A stretch of DNA of 26,156 bases from a virus: positions 1-26,156 of the IMG/VR virus record IMGVR_UViG_3300043409_000596. One strand, given 5' to 3'. Position 1 is the stretch's first letter; each line of letters opens with the position of its first letter. This document shows positions 7,577-15,776 of this stretch, piece after piece. Both the position numbers and the translations under genes were made by a program. The notes under the pieces are model-generated. The model was not told the DNA's origin, ran no database searches, and saw only the letters and a program-made list of their open reading frames with translations.

Positions 7577-9676
7577 ATGGCACAAACAGTTGCACAGCAT
7601 AGCGTTGCGACGTTTACCACCCCGGTCAACGGCACGTCGCCTATCGACGCCACCACCGTCCGTGGAAACGACAATACCCTGCGGGTTGGGTATAACGACC
7701 ACGACGCCGACCCCGGCGTTCATCTTCAGTCCTCCCTCCTTGCCTCTCGCCCTGCGGCGGGGGACTCTGGGCGCAAGTGGCTGACCACCGATGTCGCCGC
7801 CCTCAAGCTGTACTTTGACACGGGATCGGCGTGGTCGGAGATCAGCTACCTCCCGCTGTCTGGTGGCACGGTGGCGGGCAACGTTAGCATCACGGGCACA
7901 CTGGGCGTCACTGGGGTCTTGACGGCAACGGGTGGCGTGGTGGGCAACGTGACGGGCAACGCCAGCACGGCAACCGCGTTGCAGACCGCCCGAGCAATTA
8001 ACGGGGTCAACTTTGATGGCACTGCCGCCATCACCGTTACGGCTGCGGCAGGAACGCTGACGGGTGCGACCTTAGCCAGCAATGTGTTGGCCTCCAGCTT
8101 GACCAGCGTAGGCACCCTAGCGGCGCTGACGGTGACCGCACCGATCACGGGCAGTGTGACGGGCAGTTCAGGCAGCACCACGGGTAATGCGGCCACGGCC
8201 ACGGCGTTGCAAACGGCACGGACGATCAACGGGACCAGCTTTGATGGAACCGCTAACATCACGGTCACTGCCGCCGCTGGTACGTTAACGGGCGCAACAC
8301 TCGCCAGTAACGTGTTGGCGTCCTCGTTGACCAGTGTCGGCACGTTAGCCACGCTCGCCGTTACGGGAACCGCCACCCTCAATACGGTGCCGTACACGTT
8401 CCCCGCGTCGCAGGGCAGTGCCAGCACCATTCTGACCAACGACGGCAGCGGAACCCTCACATGGTCTGCGCCCGCCTCGGGTCCAGCAGCGGCAGGGACG
8501 CTAACGGGGGCCACGCTGGCGAGCAACGTGTTAGCGTCGAGCTTGACGAGTGTGGGCACCCTCTCCTCGCTGGCGGTCAGCGGAACGACGGCGCTCCGTG
8601 GCGTGACGTACACATGGCCTGCGGCGGACGGCACTAACACCTATGTCCTCTCGACCAACGGCAGTGGCACTCTGTCGTGGGCGGCGGGTGGTGGTGGGAC
8701 AACCACGAACAGTCTGACCGCAGGCACCTACCTCACGGGTAGCCCGTTCAACGGAAGCGCCGCCATCACGTTTGCCGTCGATGCCACCAGCGCCAACACG
8801 GCCAGCAAGGTCGTGGCACGAGATGCGTCAGGCAACTTTAGTGCTGGCACCGTCACGGCGGCACTGACAGGCAATGCCTCAACAGCCACGGCGTTGCAGA
8901 CGGCACGGGCCATCAATGGCACCAACTTCGATGGCACAGCCGCAATTACGGTGACGGCAGCGGCTGGCACGTTGACGGGCGCGTCGTTGGCCAGTGGCGT
9001 CACAGCGTCATCGTTGACCAGCGTGGGAACGCTGACCAGTCTTGCGGTTACCGGCGATCTGACGGTAGACACCAGCACCCTCAAAGTAGACAGCACGAAC
9101 AATCGGGTGGGCGTGGTCAACGCATCGCCAGCCTACACGCTGGATGTCGGTGGCAACGCCAATATCTCTACTGGATCGACCTACAAGGTGAACGGCGTAG
9201 ACACCTTGAGCGCCACAACGCTTGGGTCTGCCGTTGCTGCGTCAAGTCTGACCAGCGTCGGGACGTTGACGGCGCTGACAATGGGCGGCACCGTGTCGAT
9301 GGCCGACAACGTGATGGGCCGTCCACGGTTTACGGACTACGCCGAGACGTACACCACGCCAGCGATTAGCAGCGGAACGCTGACGCTCAACATTGAAAAC
9401 GGCAACGTGTTCCGCGCTTCTCTGAACGCCAACATTACCACGTTGACCATTAGTAACCCGTCAGGCACGGGCAATGCCTGTTCGTTCACGCTGATCTTTG
9501 ACGCAGACGGCACAGCACGGACCGTGACATGGCCTGCGGCAGTCAAGTGGCCGGGTGGCACTGCGCCGACGCTGACCAGCACGGCCAGCCGATCCGATAT
9601 GTTCGTGTTCTACACCAACAACGCGGGGACGGCATACTACGCCATGACAGCCGCGCAAAACTTCGTGACGAGCTAA
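7577..9676 (+). CDS. Tail fibre protein with internal repeats
   Basis: The product has 699 residues and begins 3 nt after the nozzle gene. Residues about 1-90 form a presumed particle-attachment domain that is also present in the protein at 11047 (shared TFT-PVN, ID-TVR-NDN, HDAD, H-QS, RPAA). Residues about 128-560 are a repetitive, Thr/Ala/Gly/Val-rich shaft. The unit NASTATALQTARAINGVNFD and its continuation to SLTSVGTL occurs in full three times and in part twice. Residues about 540-565 and 585-699 include an FTDYAETY-started C-terminal domain rich in beta strands with VTWPAAVKWPGGTAPTL, a module frequent in environmental phage fibres. Such fibres are trimeric and bind the host surface. 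No peptidase or depolymerase motif was seen. Confidence 0.8.
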   Translation: MAQTVAQHSVATFTTPVNGTSPIDATTVRGNDNTLRVGYNDHDADPGVHLQSSLLASRPAAGDSGRKWLTTDVAALKLYFDTGSAWSEISYLPLSGGTVAGNVSITGTLGVTGVLTATGGVVGNVTGNASTATALQTARAINGVNFDGTAAITVTAAAGTLTGATLASNVLASSLTSVGTLAALTVTAPITGSVTGSSGSTTGNAATATALQTARTINGTSFDGTANITVTAAAGTLTGATLASNVLASSLTSVGTLATLAVTGTATLNTVPYTFPASQGSASTILTNDGSGTLTWSAPASGPAAAGTLTGATLASNVLASSLTSVGTLSSLAVSGTTALRGVTYTWPAADGTNTYVLSTNGSGTLSWAAGGGGTTTNSLTAGTYLTGSPFNGSAAITFAVDATSANTASKVVARDASGNFSAGTVTAALTGNASTATALQTARAINGTNFDGTAAITVTAAAGTLTGASLASGVTASSLTSVGTLTSLAVTGDLTVDTSTLKVDSTNNRVGVVNASPAYTLDVGGNANISTGSTYKVNGVDTLSATTLGSAVAASSLTSVGTLTALTMGGTVSMADNVMGRPRFTDYAETYTTPAISSGTLTLNIENGNVFRASLNANITTLTISNPSGTGNACSFTLIFDADGTARTVTWPAAVKWPGGTAPTLTSTASRSDMFVFYTNNAGTAYYAMTAAQNFVTS
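7958..9037 (+). repeat. Tandem-like coding repeats of the fibre shaft
   Basis: Full repeat units start near 7958, 8186 and 8873 and run about 165 bases each. A shorter copy covering only the second half (AAGTLTGATLASNVLASSL) starts near 8487, and an isolated fragment (ASSLTSVGTL) lies after this span near 9240. The protein copies are nearly identical while the DNA copies differ at many third positions, so the protein repeat is old or selected and not a fresh duplication. The copies are separated by non-repeated segments. Confidence 0.8.
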
Positions 9677-9679
9677 CCG

Positions 9680-10528
9680 ATGCTAGCCAATCGCATGATG
9701 ATGGCGGCGACGATTAAAGCCGCTGCGCCGGGCCAGCAAGCCTACACGACGGCGGGGAGCTACACGTTTACGGTGCCTGCTGGGGTAACAAGTATCTCTG
9801 TAGTGTGTGTTGCTAGTGGTTCTGGAAACATCTATGGCTACGGCGGCTCCGGTGGCGATCTCCGATACGTCAATAACATCAGTGTAACCGCTGGTGATTC
9901 TCTTGCTGTTGTTGTTGGCGCAGCAGGTACAGATAACGGCTATGGGAATTCATCTTCCCTGAGCACTTTTTGTTCAGCGCGAAATTTTGACAGAGGCGGA
10001 TCTAATATTGGTACTGGAGGCAATGGTGGGGCGGGAGCAACCGGTGGAGTGTGCGGCAATGGCGGTGGTGGCGCTGGAGGATACAGCGGGAATGGTGGCG
10101 CTGGCGGAAATTTCCAGACTAACTACGGCCTAAATGGATCGGCTGGCGCTGGTGGTGGAGGCGGTGGTGGAGGCGGTGGGACATACTTGGAAGATTATTA
10201 CCAGTCCGGATATGGGGCGCTGTTAGGTGGGGGCGGTGGCGGTGGAGTCGGCATCCTTGGCTCTGGATCATCTGGCGCTGGCGGTGCTGGATCTCCCGGA
10301 GGTAGCACAGTTGCCGCCGGTGGTGGAGGTGGCGGATCATCTGGAGCAAGTGGGGCTTCTAGTATTTTTGATGGTGGTGCTGGCGGTGCATATGGCGGCG
10401 GCGCTGGCGGGGTGGGTCTAAACGAGTTTACTGGCAACCCTTATACTGGGCAAATTGGCGGTGTTGGCGCTGTCCGCATCATCTGGGGCGCTGGTCGTAG
10501 CTATCCGTCAAACGCCGCAAACGTCTAA
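9680..10528 (+). CDS. Glycine-rich tail adhesin candidate
   Basis: The product has 282 residues. Residues about 20-50 (AYTTAGSYTFTVPAGVTSIS) match the small beta domain that opens many glycine-rich phage proteins. The centre (about 95-255) is extremely Gly-rich, with runs of up to ten Gly interrupted by aromatic or polar turns, as in polyglycine-II sandwich adhesins such as phage S16 gp38. The end has the conserved-looking GAVRIIWGAGRSYP. The gene lies directly after the fibre, where a separate tip adhesin would be expected. Its DNA is visibly less GC-rich than both neighbours and uses many GGT/GGA Gly codons and A/T-ending codons, suggesting exchange of this gene as a module. Several Met codons are available at the start (9680, 9695, 9698, 9701) and no strong ribosome site picks one. 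Confidence 0.7.
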   Translation: MLANRMMMAATIKAAAPGQQAYTTAGSYTFTVPAGVTSISVVCVASGSGNIYGYGGSGGDLRYVNNISVTAGDSLAVVVGAAGTDNGYGNSSSLSTFCSARNFDRGGSNIGTGGNGGAGATGGVCGNGGGGAGGYSGNGGAGGNFQTNYGLNGSAGAGGGGGGGGGGTYLEDYYQSGYGALLGGGGGGGVGILGSGSSGAGGAGSPGGSTVAAGGGGGGSSGASGASSIFDGGAGGAYGGGAGGVGLNEFTGNPYTGQIGGVGAVRIIWGAGRSYPSNAANV

Positions 10529-10539
10529 CTGAGAAACGC

Positions 10540-11043
10540 ATGGGACTCACCATTTCTGATAGCGACTTGCTGGTCATCCGAGCGGAGAGCGGCGGGAGTA
10601 TTGGTTTCCCGGTGACGTATAGCAACTTCCGTATGCTGTTCCCGCAGACCAGCTTCCCCGATCTGCCCGACAACAGCTTCTTGGTAGACTTCGGCTACGC
10701 GGTGTTCAAGTACACGGAACAGCCTGCGCCAGTCCAGTTCGAGAACACGAACGACGGGCCGATTGTGTGGGACGCAGCGAAGGATGCGTACACGAACACA
10801 TGGATCAACACGCCGTTCACGCCAGCCGAAATGGAGCAGGCCAAGCAGAACGCGTTGTACAGTCTACGTCGTACCCGTGACGCGAAGCTGCAAGCCTGCG
10901 ACTACACGCAGCTACCCGACGTGCCGCTGACGGACGAGAAGCGGGCCGAGTGGGTGACGTATCGCCAGCAGTTGCGGGACTATATGGATACGGTGGTTGA
11001 CCCGTTCAATCCGCCCGCGTGGCCCGTTCCGCCAGCGAAGTAA
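10540..11043 (+). CDS. Tail assembly chaperone-like protein
   Basis: The product has 167 residues. The C-terminal part carries the pattern of the phage tail assembly chaperone family (Phage_tail_APC type): RRTRDAKLQACDYTQLPDVP at about residues 110-129, then EWVTYRQQLRD (137-147), and a closing Pro/Trp-rich FNPPAWPVPP. The N-terminal half (1-75) is beta-rich and unlike that family. In related phages such proteins follow fibre or adhesin genes and help them fold or attach, and this one is placed between the glycine-rich protein and a second fibre-like gene. Whether it is a chaperone that leaves or a component that stays in the particle cannot be told from sequence. Confidence 0.65.
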   Translation: MGLTISDSDLLVIRAESGGSIGFPVTYSNFRMLFPQTSFPDLPDNSFLVDFGYAVFKYTEQPAPVQFENTNDGPIVWDAAKDAYTNTWINTPFTPAEMEQAKQNALYSLRRTRDAKLQACDYTQLPDVPLTDEKRAEWVTYRQQLRDYMDTVVDPFNPPAWPVPPAK

Positions 11044-11046
11044 CCA

Positions 11047-11778
11047 GTGGCCGTCACCCTGCCCCTGCACACGATCAAGACGTTCACGGCCCCTGTCAAC
11101 ATTGGCACGGGCCTGATCGACGCGAACACGGTGCGGACCAACGACAACCTTGCGGGTGCCGCCTTCAACGCGCATGACGCGGATACGTCGATCCATGTGC
11201 AGTCGGGCACACAGGCCCAGCGACCGGCTGCGGCGACCGAGGGCAGCGTGTGGGTGTCTACGGATACCAGTATTGCCTACATCTACACGAGTAGTGCGTG
11301 GGCGCAGATCAGCGGGTGGTTCCAGAACTACCACGGGGCGTTTTCCGACACGACCGACCAGACCGCTAGCGCAGTCAACACGCAGCAGCTTATCACGCTG
11401 AACACCACGGACATCAGCAACGGCGTGACGCTGGTCAGTGGGTCTCAGGTAAAGGTTGCCAACGCGGGGACGTACACGGCGCAGTTCAGCATCCAGTTTG
11501 CCAACGCCGACTCGCAGGATCAAGATGTCTGGGTGTGGTTCAAGAAGAACGGCACCACCATTGCCAACTCTGGTGGGCGTGTGACGGTTGTGAGTAAGCA
11601 CGGGTCTGTCGATGGGCACCTTATTGCGATCTGGAACATCTTTATCACGTTAGCGGCCAACGACTATCTCCAGTTGTACTGGGAGACGACGGACACCGAC
11701 TGCCGTATCGAGCAGATTCCCGCTGCTGGCGACCATCCTGCTGCGCCGTCCGTCATCTTTACTATCAACAGGGTCTAG
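11047..11778 (+). CDS. Second fibre-like protein sharing the anchor domain of the main fibre
   Basis: The GTG start at 11047 lies 3 nt after the preceding stop. The product has 243 residues. Residues about 1-85 align well with the N-terminus of the fibre at 7577 (TFTAPVN, IDANTVRTNDN, HDADTSIHVQS, QRPAAA, then WV-TD and SAW-QIS). The rest (about 95-243) is different: alternating hydrophobic strands such as GTYTAQFSIQFANADSQDQD and VWVWFKKNGTTIANSGG resemble a C1q/TNF-like jelly-roll head, which is a trimeric binding fold. The simplest reading is a short receptor-binding spike attached to the same tail site type as the long fibre. The jelly-roll call is by sequence feel and needs a structure prediction. 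Confidence 0.68.
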   Translation: MAVTLPLHTIKTFTAPVNIGTGLIDANTVRTNDNLAGAAFNAHDADTSIHVQSGTQAQRPAAATEGSVWVSTDTSIAYIYTSSAWAQISGWFQNYHGAFSDTTDQTASAVNTQQLITLNTTDISNGVTLVSGSQVKVANAGTYTAQFSIQFANADSQDQDVWVWFKKNGTTIANSGGRVTVVSKHGSVDGHLIAIWNIFITLAANDYLQLYWETTDTDCRIEQIPAAGDHPAAPSVIFTINRV

Positions 11779-11780
11779 AT

Positions 11781-11954
11781 ATGCCGAAGCGAAAGGTGGC
11801 GTTTTGGAAGAAGGCTGCTCCAAAAGGGGACAAGCCCACCACCCTCACCGCGAGTCAGAAGGCGCGAGCCAAGGCCCGAGCCAAGGCGGCTGGACGACCC
11901 TACCCTAACCTCGTAGACAACGCCGCCGCCTCGCGGACAGGAGAAAATAAGTGA
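11781..11954 (+). CDS. Small basic protein, 57 aa, unknown function
   Basis: Reading from ATG 11781, 2 nt after the preceding stop, gives 57 residues ending in TGA at 11952-11954. It is very rich in Lys, Arg and Ala: MPKRKVAFWKKAAPKGDKP at the start, then SQKARAKARAKAAGRPYPNL. Its stop overlaps the GTG start of the next gene in a GTGA junction, which supports both genes. The basic, Ala-rich helix could bind DNA or RNA. In late phage clusters such small proteins can be packaged with DNA or bridge virion components, but nothing here proves either role. Confidence 0.62.
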   Translation: MPKRKVAFWKKAAPKGDKPTTLTASQKARAKARAKAAGRPYPNLVDNAAASRTGENK

Positions 11955-12196
11955 CTACCCCCACCGTCCTCGACACCCGCCCTGCGGACGAGGCCCTCGT
12001 GTCAATCTCCCAGCGGTTTGCCGCTAGATTTCAGCAGGAGATGGAACACGTTGCACAGGTCGCCCTTGATGCGGCCCCAGACCTCTCCCCCGAGCAGGGG
12101 TGGCGGTATGATGTCTTTGCTGGTGTGTATGTGCAGTTGGCGTTCCCGACCGTGGAACTGCCGTCCACTGAACCGGCCTCTGAGGCCACGGAGTAA
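11951..12196 (+). CDS. Unknown 81-aa protein
   Basis: The GTG start at 11951 overlaps the preceding stop by 4 nt (GTGA), and a GACAGGAGAAAATAA ribosome site precedes it. The product has a helical core (LVSISQRFAARFQQEMEHVA) and a Pro/Glu-rich C-terminal end. No family, signal peptide or membrane segment was recognised. Its place at the head of the ejection-protein run suggests a virion or assembly role, without further support. Confidence 0.6.
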   Translation: MTTPTVLDTRPADEALVSISQRFAARFQQEMEHVAQVALDAAPDLSPEQGWRYDVFAGVYVQLAFPTVELPSTEPASEATE

Positions 12197-12198
12197 CG

Positions 12199-13050
12199 AT
12201 GGCTCGTAAGCGTGGTGGAGTGGCGGGTATCTATGATCGCAACAAGGGGCTTATCAAGACGGTGGCTCCGATTGCCGCAGGCTTTATCCCCGGTGTTGGC
12301 CCGCTAGTTGGCGCAGCCCTTGGCGCAGCGATGGGCGGCGACACGGAAGGCAAAGGGTACTTTAGCGGGTTTAATGCGGGTGGTGCGGTTAAAGGCGGCA
12401 TTAGCGGCTACGGTGGAGCCAAGCTGGGTCAGGCGGCAAAGGGTGGCCTTGCCAAGATGTTTACCGCCAGCCCAGTCGATAAGCTGACAGGCGCTCCGAA
12501 GCTGGGTGCCCTCACGCAGACGACAAGTGGCGCGGCCCCTGTCATGCCCGGCGTAGGAGCCGCTGCTGGCGCTGCGCCGACTGCCGCATACACAGGCAAC
12601 GTCGGCGGCTATGGCATCGGGATGCCGATTGGCAGTGCCGCCCCTGTCCCGTCGAGTGCAATGGCTGATTTGCCCGCAATGGACATGGCGAAGATGCGGC
12701 GACTCACGCAGACGACCGGAGCGCCATTGCCCAACATCCCTGCCCCTCGGATGGGTGCGATGCCTCGTCTTGCCTCGCAGGTAGCCGATAAGCCGATGGG
12801 TCGTTTTGCTCAGGCTGGCAAGTTTGCCAAGGAGAACAAGGACTTGATTGCTCTGGCTGGTCAAGGCATTCAGTCTAGGCTCCCCGACGCAGCAGCGGAC
12901 GCGGCCTACATGAACGCAGAAACGAATCGGCTGCGGCTTGAGCAAGAACAAAGTCAGGAGAAGACGGAACAGGAACGCCGTCGCCGTATTGCTGAGTTGC
13001 TGATGCCGATGTTCACGCAGATGCAGTCGCGTCCGTCCTACGGAGGGTAA
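12199..13050 (+). CDS. Internal virion / ejection protein candidate with membrane-active N-terminus
   Basis: The product has 283 residues and starts 2 nt after the previous stop. Residues about 18-50 form a Gly/Ala-rich hydrophobic segment (KTVAPIAAGFIPGVGPLVGA), followed by a second Gly-rich stretch (GGISGYGGAKLGQAAKGGL), typical of small podovirus ejection proteins that insert into or cross the host envelope. The middle is low in complexity (Ala, Pro, Met, with the motif LTQTT twice), and the last 60 residues are a charged helix (RLRLEQEQSQEKTEQERRRR). It is the first of four adjacent genes of this character, like the T7 gp14-15-16 or P22 gp7-20-16 sets. The role is inferred from composition and position. 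Confidence 0.58.
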   Translation: MARKRGGVAGIYDRNKGLIKTVAPIAAGFIPGVGPLVGAALGAAMGGDTEGKGYFSGFNAGGAVKGGISGYGGAKLGQAAKGGLAKMFTASPVDKLTGAPKLGALTQTTSGAAPVMPGVGAAAGAAPTAAYTGNVGGYGIGMPIGSAAPVPSSAMADLPAMDMAKMRRLTQTTGAPLPNIPAPRMGAMPRLASQVADKPMGRFAQAGKFAKENKDLIALAGQGIQSRLPDAAADAAYMNAETNRLRLEQEQSQEKTEQERRRRIAELLMPMFTQMQSRPSYGG

Positions 13051-13052
13051 TC

Positions 13053-14765
13053 ATGGCCACGTTTAACACGGCGTTCGGTTCGCTGCCCGGATACAAGGAA
13101 ATGATGGGCACGACCAACAGCACCGCTGGCGGCGAAGAAAAGACGCCCACGGTGTATGGGGGTCAAACGCAGACCCAACGCAAGACCGAGCAGCCCGCAC
13201 AGACCTTTGCCCAGATGCAAACGCAGGGTCGGGCACGTCCTGCGGCTCCTGCTAGCCCTACAGCGACCGCCTTTGGACAGTACGGCGGAAGTCAGCAGGG
13301 ACAGCAGTTGCGAAGCCAGTTGCAGCAGCGGTTGACCGAGTTTGGGCAGGCTCCGTCGCGGTATGATACGGAGTCGTTCAAGCAAATCCGTGGCGCACAA
13401 GCGGCGAACCTCCAGTCGGAATACTCCGCGCAGCAGAAGGCGTTGAACGAAGACCTTGCCCGCCGTGGATTGTCCGCGTCGAGCATTGGCGGTGGGCGGA
13501 TGGGTGACTTGGCAGGGCAACAGGCTCGTGCCTTGTCGTCGCTGGACGCCCAGTTGTTGCAGCAGGCGGCAGACACGCAGGCACAAGACCGTGCCCAGTA
13601 CATGCAGTCAGGGCAGGGCTTGGCCGAACTGGCGGGGTCACAAGACCTTCAGCAGTTTGAGGCCAACCGTGTGGCACAGGCCGCGACGTTTGAGAACCAG
13701 TTGCGGTCGGCACAGTTTGGCCAGCAGCAGTACGAACAGGCGGGACAAGAAGCCTTCCAAGGCGCACAGTCTGAAGAAGCCGCCTCGCAAGCCGCTCGCC
13801 AGTTTGACTTGGCTGCGCTTGGACAGACGGGCGGATTGTCACTGGACTTGCAGCGGTTGCTCGGGTCGCAGGAAGTGGAACGGGCTGGTCTGACAGGGCA
13901 GCTTGGGACGCAGCAGACGTTGGCCGGACAGCAGCAGGCAGAACAGACGCGCCAGTTTAACATTCAGCAGGCGTTGCAGCAGCAGCTTGGCATTGGCCAG
14001 TTGGGTGTCAGTCAGGGCGAATTGGCGGTTCGCCAGCAACAGGCAAACGAAGAGGCGCGGCAGTTTGGCCTTTCACTGAATGAGCAGCAGTCGGCTCGCC
14101 TCCAGCAGTATGGTATCTCTGTGCAGGAGCTTGGGCTTGAAACGCAGCGGGTGCAGAACCAAGCCTCACAGTTTGGTCAGCAGTTGTCCTCGCAAAACGC
14201 GCAGAACACCGCACAGAACAATCTGGAGCAGGCGCGGATCAACGAGGCCATTGCCGCTCGCGGGACGGGCGTGTCGGAGTCGGCGTTGGAGCGGCAAGCG
14301 CGTCAGTCGTTGCAGACACAGCAGACATCAGAGCAAGCTAGACAGTTCAACCTTGAGCAGTCATTGCGTAACGCCATCGCGCAGACGGAAGCCACAGGGT
14401 ATGCCTATCAGCCGCTAACAACCGGAACATCGGTTGGCGCTCTTGGTGGGATGACCGGAACCTTGGCGCGGACGGCACTGGAAGGACAGCAGTCACAGGC
14501 GAACCTAGACCTTATGCTTCGTCGCCAGCTTGGGTTGACTGAGTTGTCCGGGAGAGTCTACGATCCTAGTGGCACAAGCATGGGGTCGGTGGAAACGGTC
14601 GGCTCTCGGTCGGCGACGGCGCAGGACCAGTTGGCGAAAAACCAACTCTTTATCCAGTTGGCGCAGGCGCTTGGTGCTCTCTCTCCGACGCAGATTCAGA
14701 ACATTGTCAAGACTGGCACCACAAATACTGGTGGCGCTGACGGCGACCCCAACACCGCAATTTAG
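13053..14765 (+). CDS. Gln-rich internal virion protein candidate
   Basis: The product has 570 residues, starts 2 nt after the previous stop, and is dominated by Gln, Ala, Ser, Leu and Gly. A short motif, (A/T)RQF(N/D/G)(L/I), recurs near residues 249, 300, 336 and 431, with looser copies such as QASQFGQQL in between, so much of the protein is a long, imperfectly periodic helix. There is no enzyme motif, signal peptide or clear membrane span. Such Gln-rich helical proteins are common next to ejection-protein genes in environmental podophages, where they may form part of the internal core or a periplasmic tube. That role is an inference. Confidence 0.55.
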   Translation: MATFNTAFGSLPGYKEMMGTTNSTAGGEEKTPTVYGGQTQTQRKTEQPAQTFAQMQTQGRARPAAPASPTATAFGQYGGSQQGQQLRSQLQQRLTEFGQAPSRYDTESFKQIRGAQAANLQSEYSAQQKALNEDLARRGLSASSIGGGRMGDLAGQQARALSSLDAQLLQQAADTQAQDRAQYMQSGQGLAELAGSQDLQQFEANRVAQAATFENQLRSAQFGQQQYEQAGQEAFQGAQSEEAASQAARQFDLAALGQTGGLSLDLQRLLGSQEVERAGLTGQLGTQQTLAGQQQAEQTRQFNIQQALQQQLGIGQLGVSQGELAVRQQQANEEARQFGLSLNEQQSARLQQYGISVQELGLETQRVQNQASQFGQQLSSQNAQNTAQNNLEQARINEAIAARGTGVSESALERQARQSLQTQQTSEQARQFNLEQSLRNAIAQTEATGYAYQPLTTGTSVGALGGMTGTLARTALEGQQSQANLDLMLRRQLGLTELSGRVYDPSGTSMGSVETVGSRSATAQDQLAKNQLFIQLAQALGALSPTQIQNIVKTGTTNTGGADGDPNTAI

Positions 14766-14787
14766 CCCATAGCTCGGAGACATTTAT

Positions 14788-15756
14788 ATGGCACGACGAG
14801 GATTTGGCGGCACCGCGCTCAGAGCAGCACTGGGCGCGGTCACAGGCGTCGCAGAAGGGATGCAACAGCGTGAGGTGGTCGCGGAACAGCGCCGCAAGGA
14901 CGCAGAAGAGGCAATGTTCCGGCGCATTACTGCTGGGATACTGCCGGTCGAAGATGTGCTTCCGCAAGAACAGGGGAAGATCGGACCACTGGCGGCATCG
15001 CCAGCGGCTATGCCCTCGGCACCAACACCTCCCGCAACGTTTGGGCAAATGATGGCCCAGCGGACACAAGCGCCAGTTGGAGGCTCGGGACCAATGGCCC
15101 CCGCTGCCTTTGGCGCTTCTGCGGCAGCCCCTCCGCGGACCGTATCAAACGTCCAGCGCGTGATGGATGAGTTCAGCTCGCGCGCCCCGAAGACCTTCCG
15201 TGAAGGCACTCAGCGGTATGCGTTGCCTCGGACGGACGAGGAGCGGACGATGCTGAGCATTGCGCTGCAACAGGCGGCGGGGCAGGATACGACGGCGGGG
15301 AACGAAGCGGCGATTGAGAAGCAGGCGCAGGCGTTTGCGTCACTGGTCGGCGGAGACATGAACAAGGCGCGGTTGCTGGCGCGGGGGATTCCGCCCGGGA
15401 TGCTTGGCGTGGAGACGTCGAGTCCGCTGGAGAGGCGTGTGTCTGAGGCGAACATCCGGCAGAGTGATGCGGCGGCAGCAGCTTCACGCGCTGCGGGTGA
15501 CGCCGCAAGGGACACTAAGTCCGGGAAGATGACGGAAAGGGACATCAACGAGCAGATTGCGCGATACATGCAGCAGGATGTTATTCTCAAAGATGACTCA
15601 GGGCAGGAGACGCGACGCCAAAAGACGGAGCAGGAAATTCGGACGTTTGCGGCAACACTCCGCGCTATTGTGAATACCCCAACAGAATTTCCGAGCTTTG
15701 AGAATTGGAGTCGCAGCGGGATGAACCCGTTTCCGAACACCGCGCCGAAGAAGTAA
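14788..15756 (+). CDS. Internal virion protein candidate, 322 aa
   Basis: The ATG at 14788 has a CGGAGA ribosome site upstream. The N-terminus (RGFGGTALRAALGAVTGVAE) is a Gly/Ala-rich amphipathic segment followed by a charged helix (MQQREVVAEQRRKDAEEAMF). The centre is Pro/Ala-rich and the rest is helical with many Gln, Glu and Arg. The end is a Gly/Asn/Pro-rich tail with three Lys. No family or active site was recognised. Composition and position between the Gln-rich protein and the giant protein suggest a third member of the ejection set. Confidence 0.5.
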   Translation: MARRGFGGTALRAALGAVTGVAEGMQQREVVAEQRRKDAEEAMFRRITAGILPVEDVLPQEQGKIGPLAASPAAMPSAPTPPATFGQMMAQRTQAPVGGSGPMAPAAFGASAAAPPRTVSNVQRVMDEFSSRAPKTFREGTQRYALPRTDEERTMLSIALQQAAGQDTTAGNEAAIEKQAQAFASLVGGDMNKARLLARGIPPGMLGVETSSPLERRVSEANIRQSDAAAAASRAAGDAARDTKSGKMTERDINEQIARYMQQDVILKDDSGQETRRQKTEQEIRTFAATLRAIVNTPTEFPSFENWSRSGMNPFPNTAPKK

Positions 15757-15776
15757 ATCCTTACCGGACATAGCCT

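Noticed and set aside
7846-8640. 264-codon - strand frame opposite the fibre
   Set aside because: Its Val/Ala/Pro repeats mirror the fibre repeats exactly, so it carries no independent signal.
10149-10180. Simple GGT/GGC/GGA repeat as a non-coding microsatellite or G-quadruplex
   Set aside because: It is fully explained as in-frame poly-glycine coding in the adhesin; G-runs are short and mostly interrupted by T or C.
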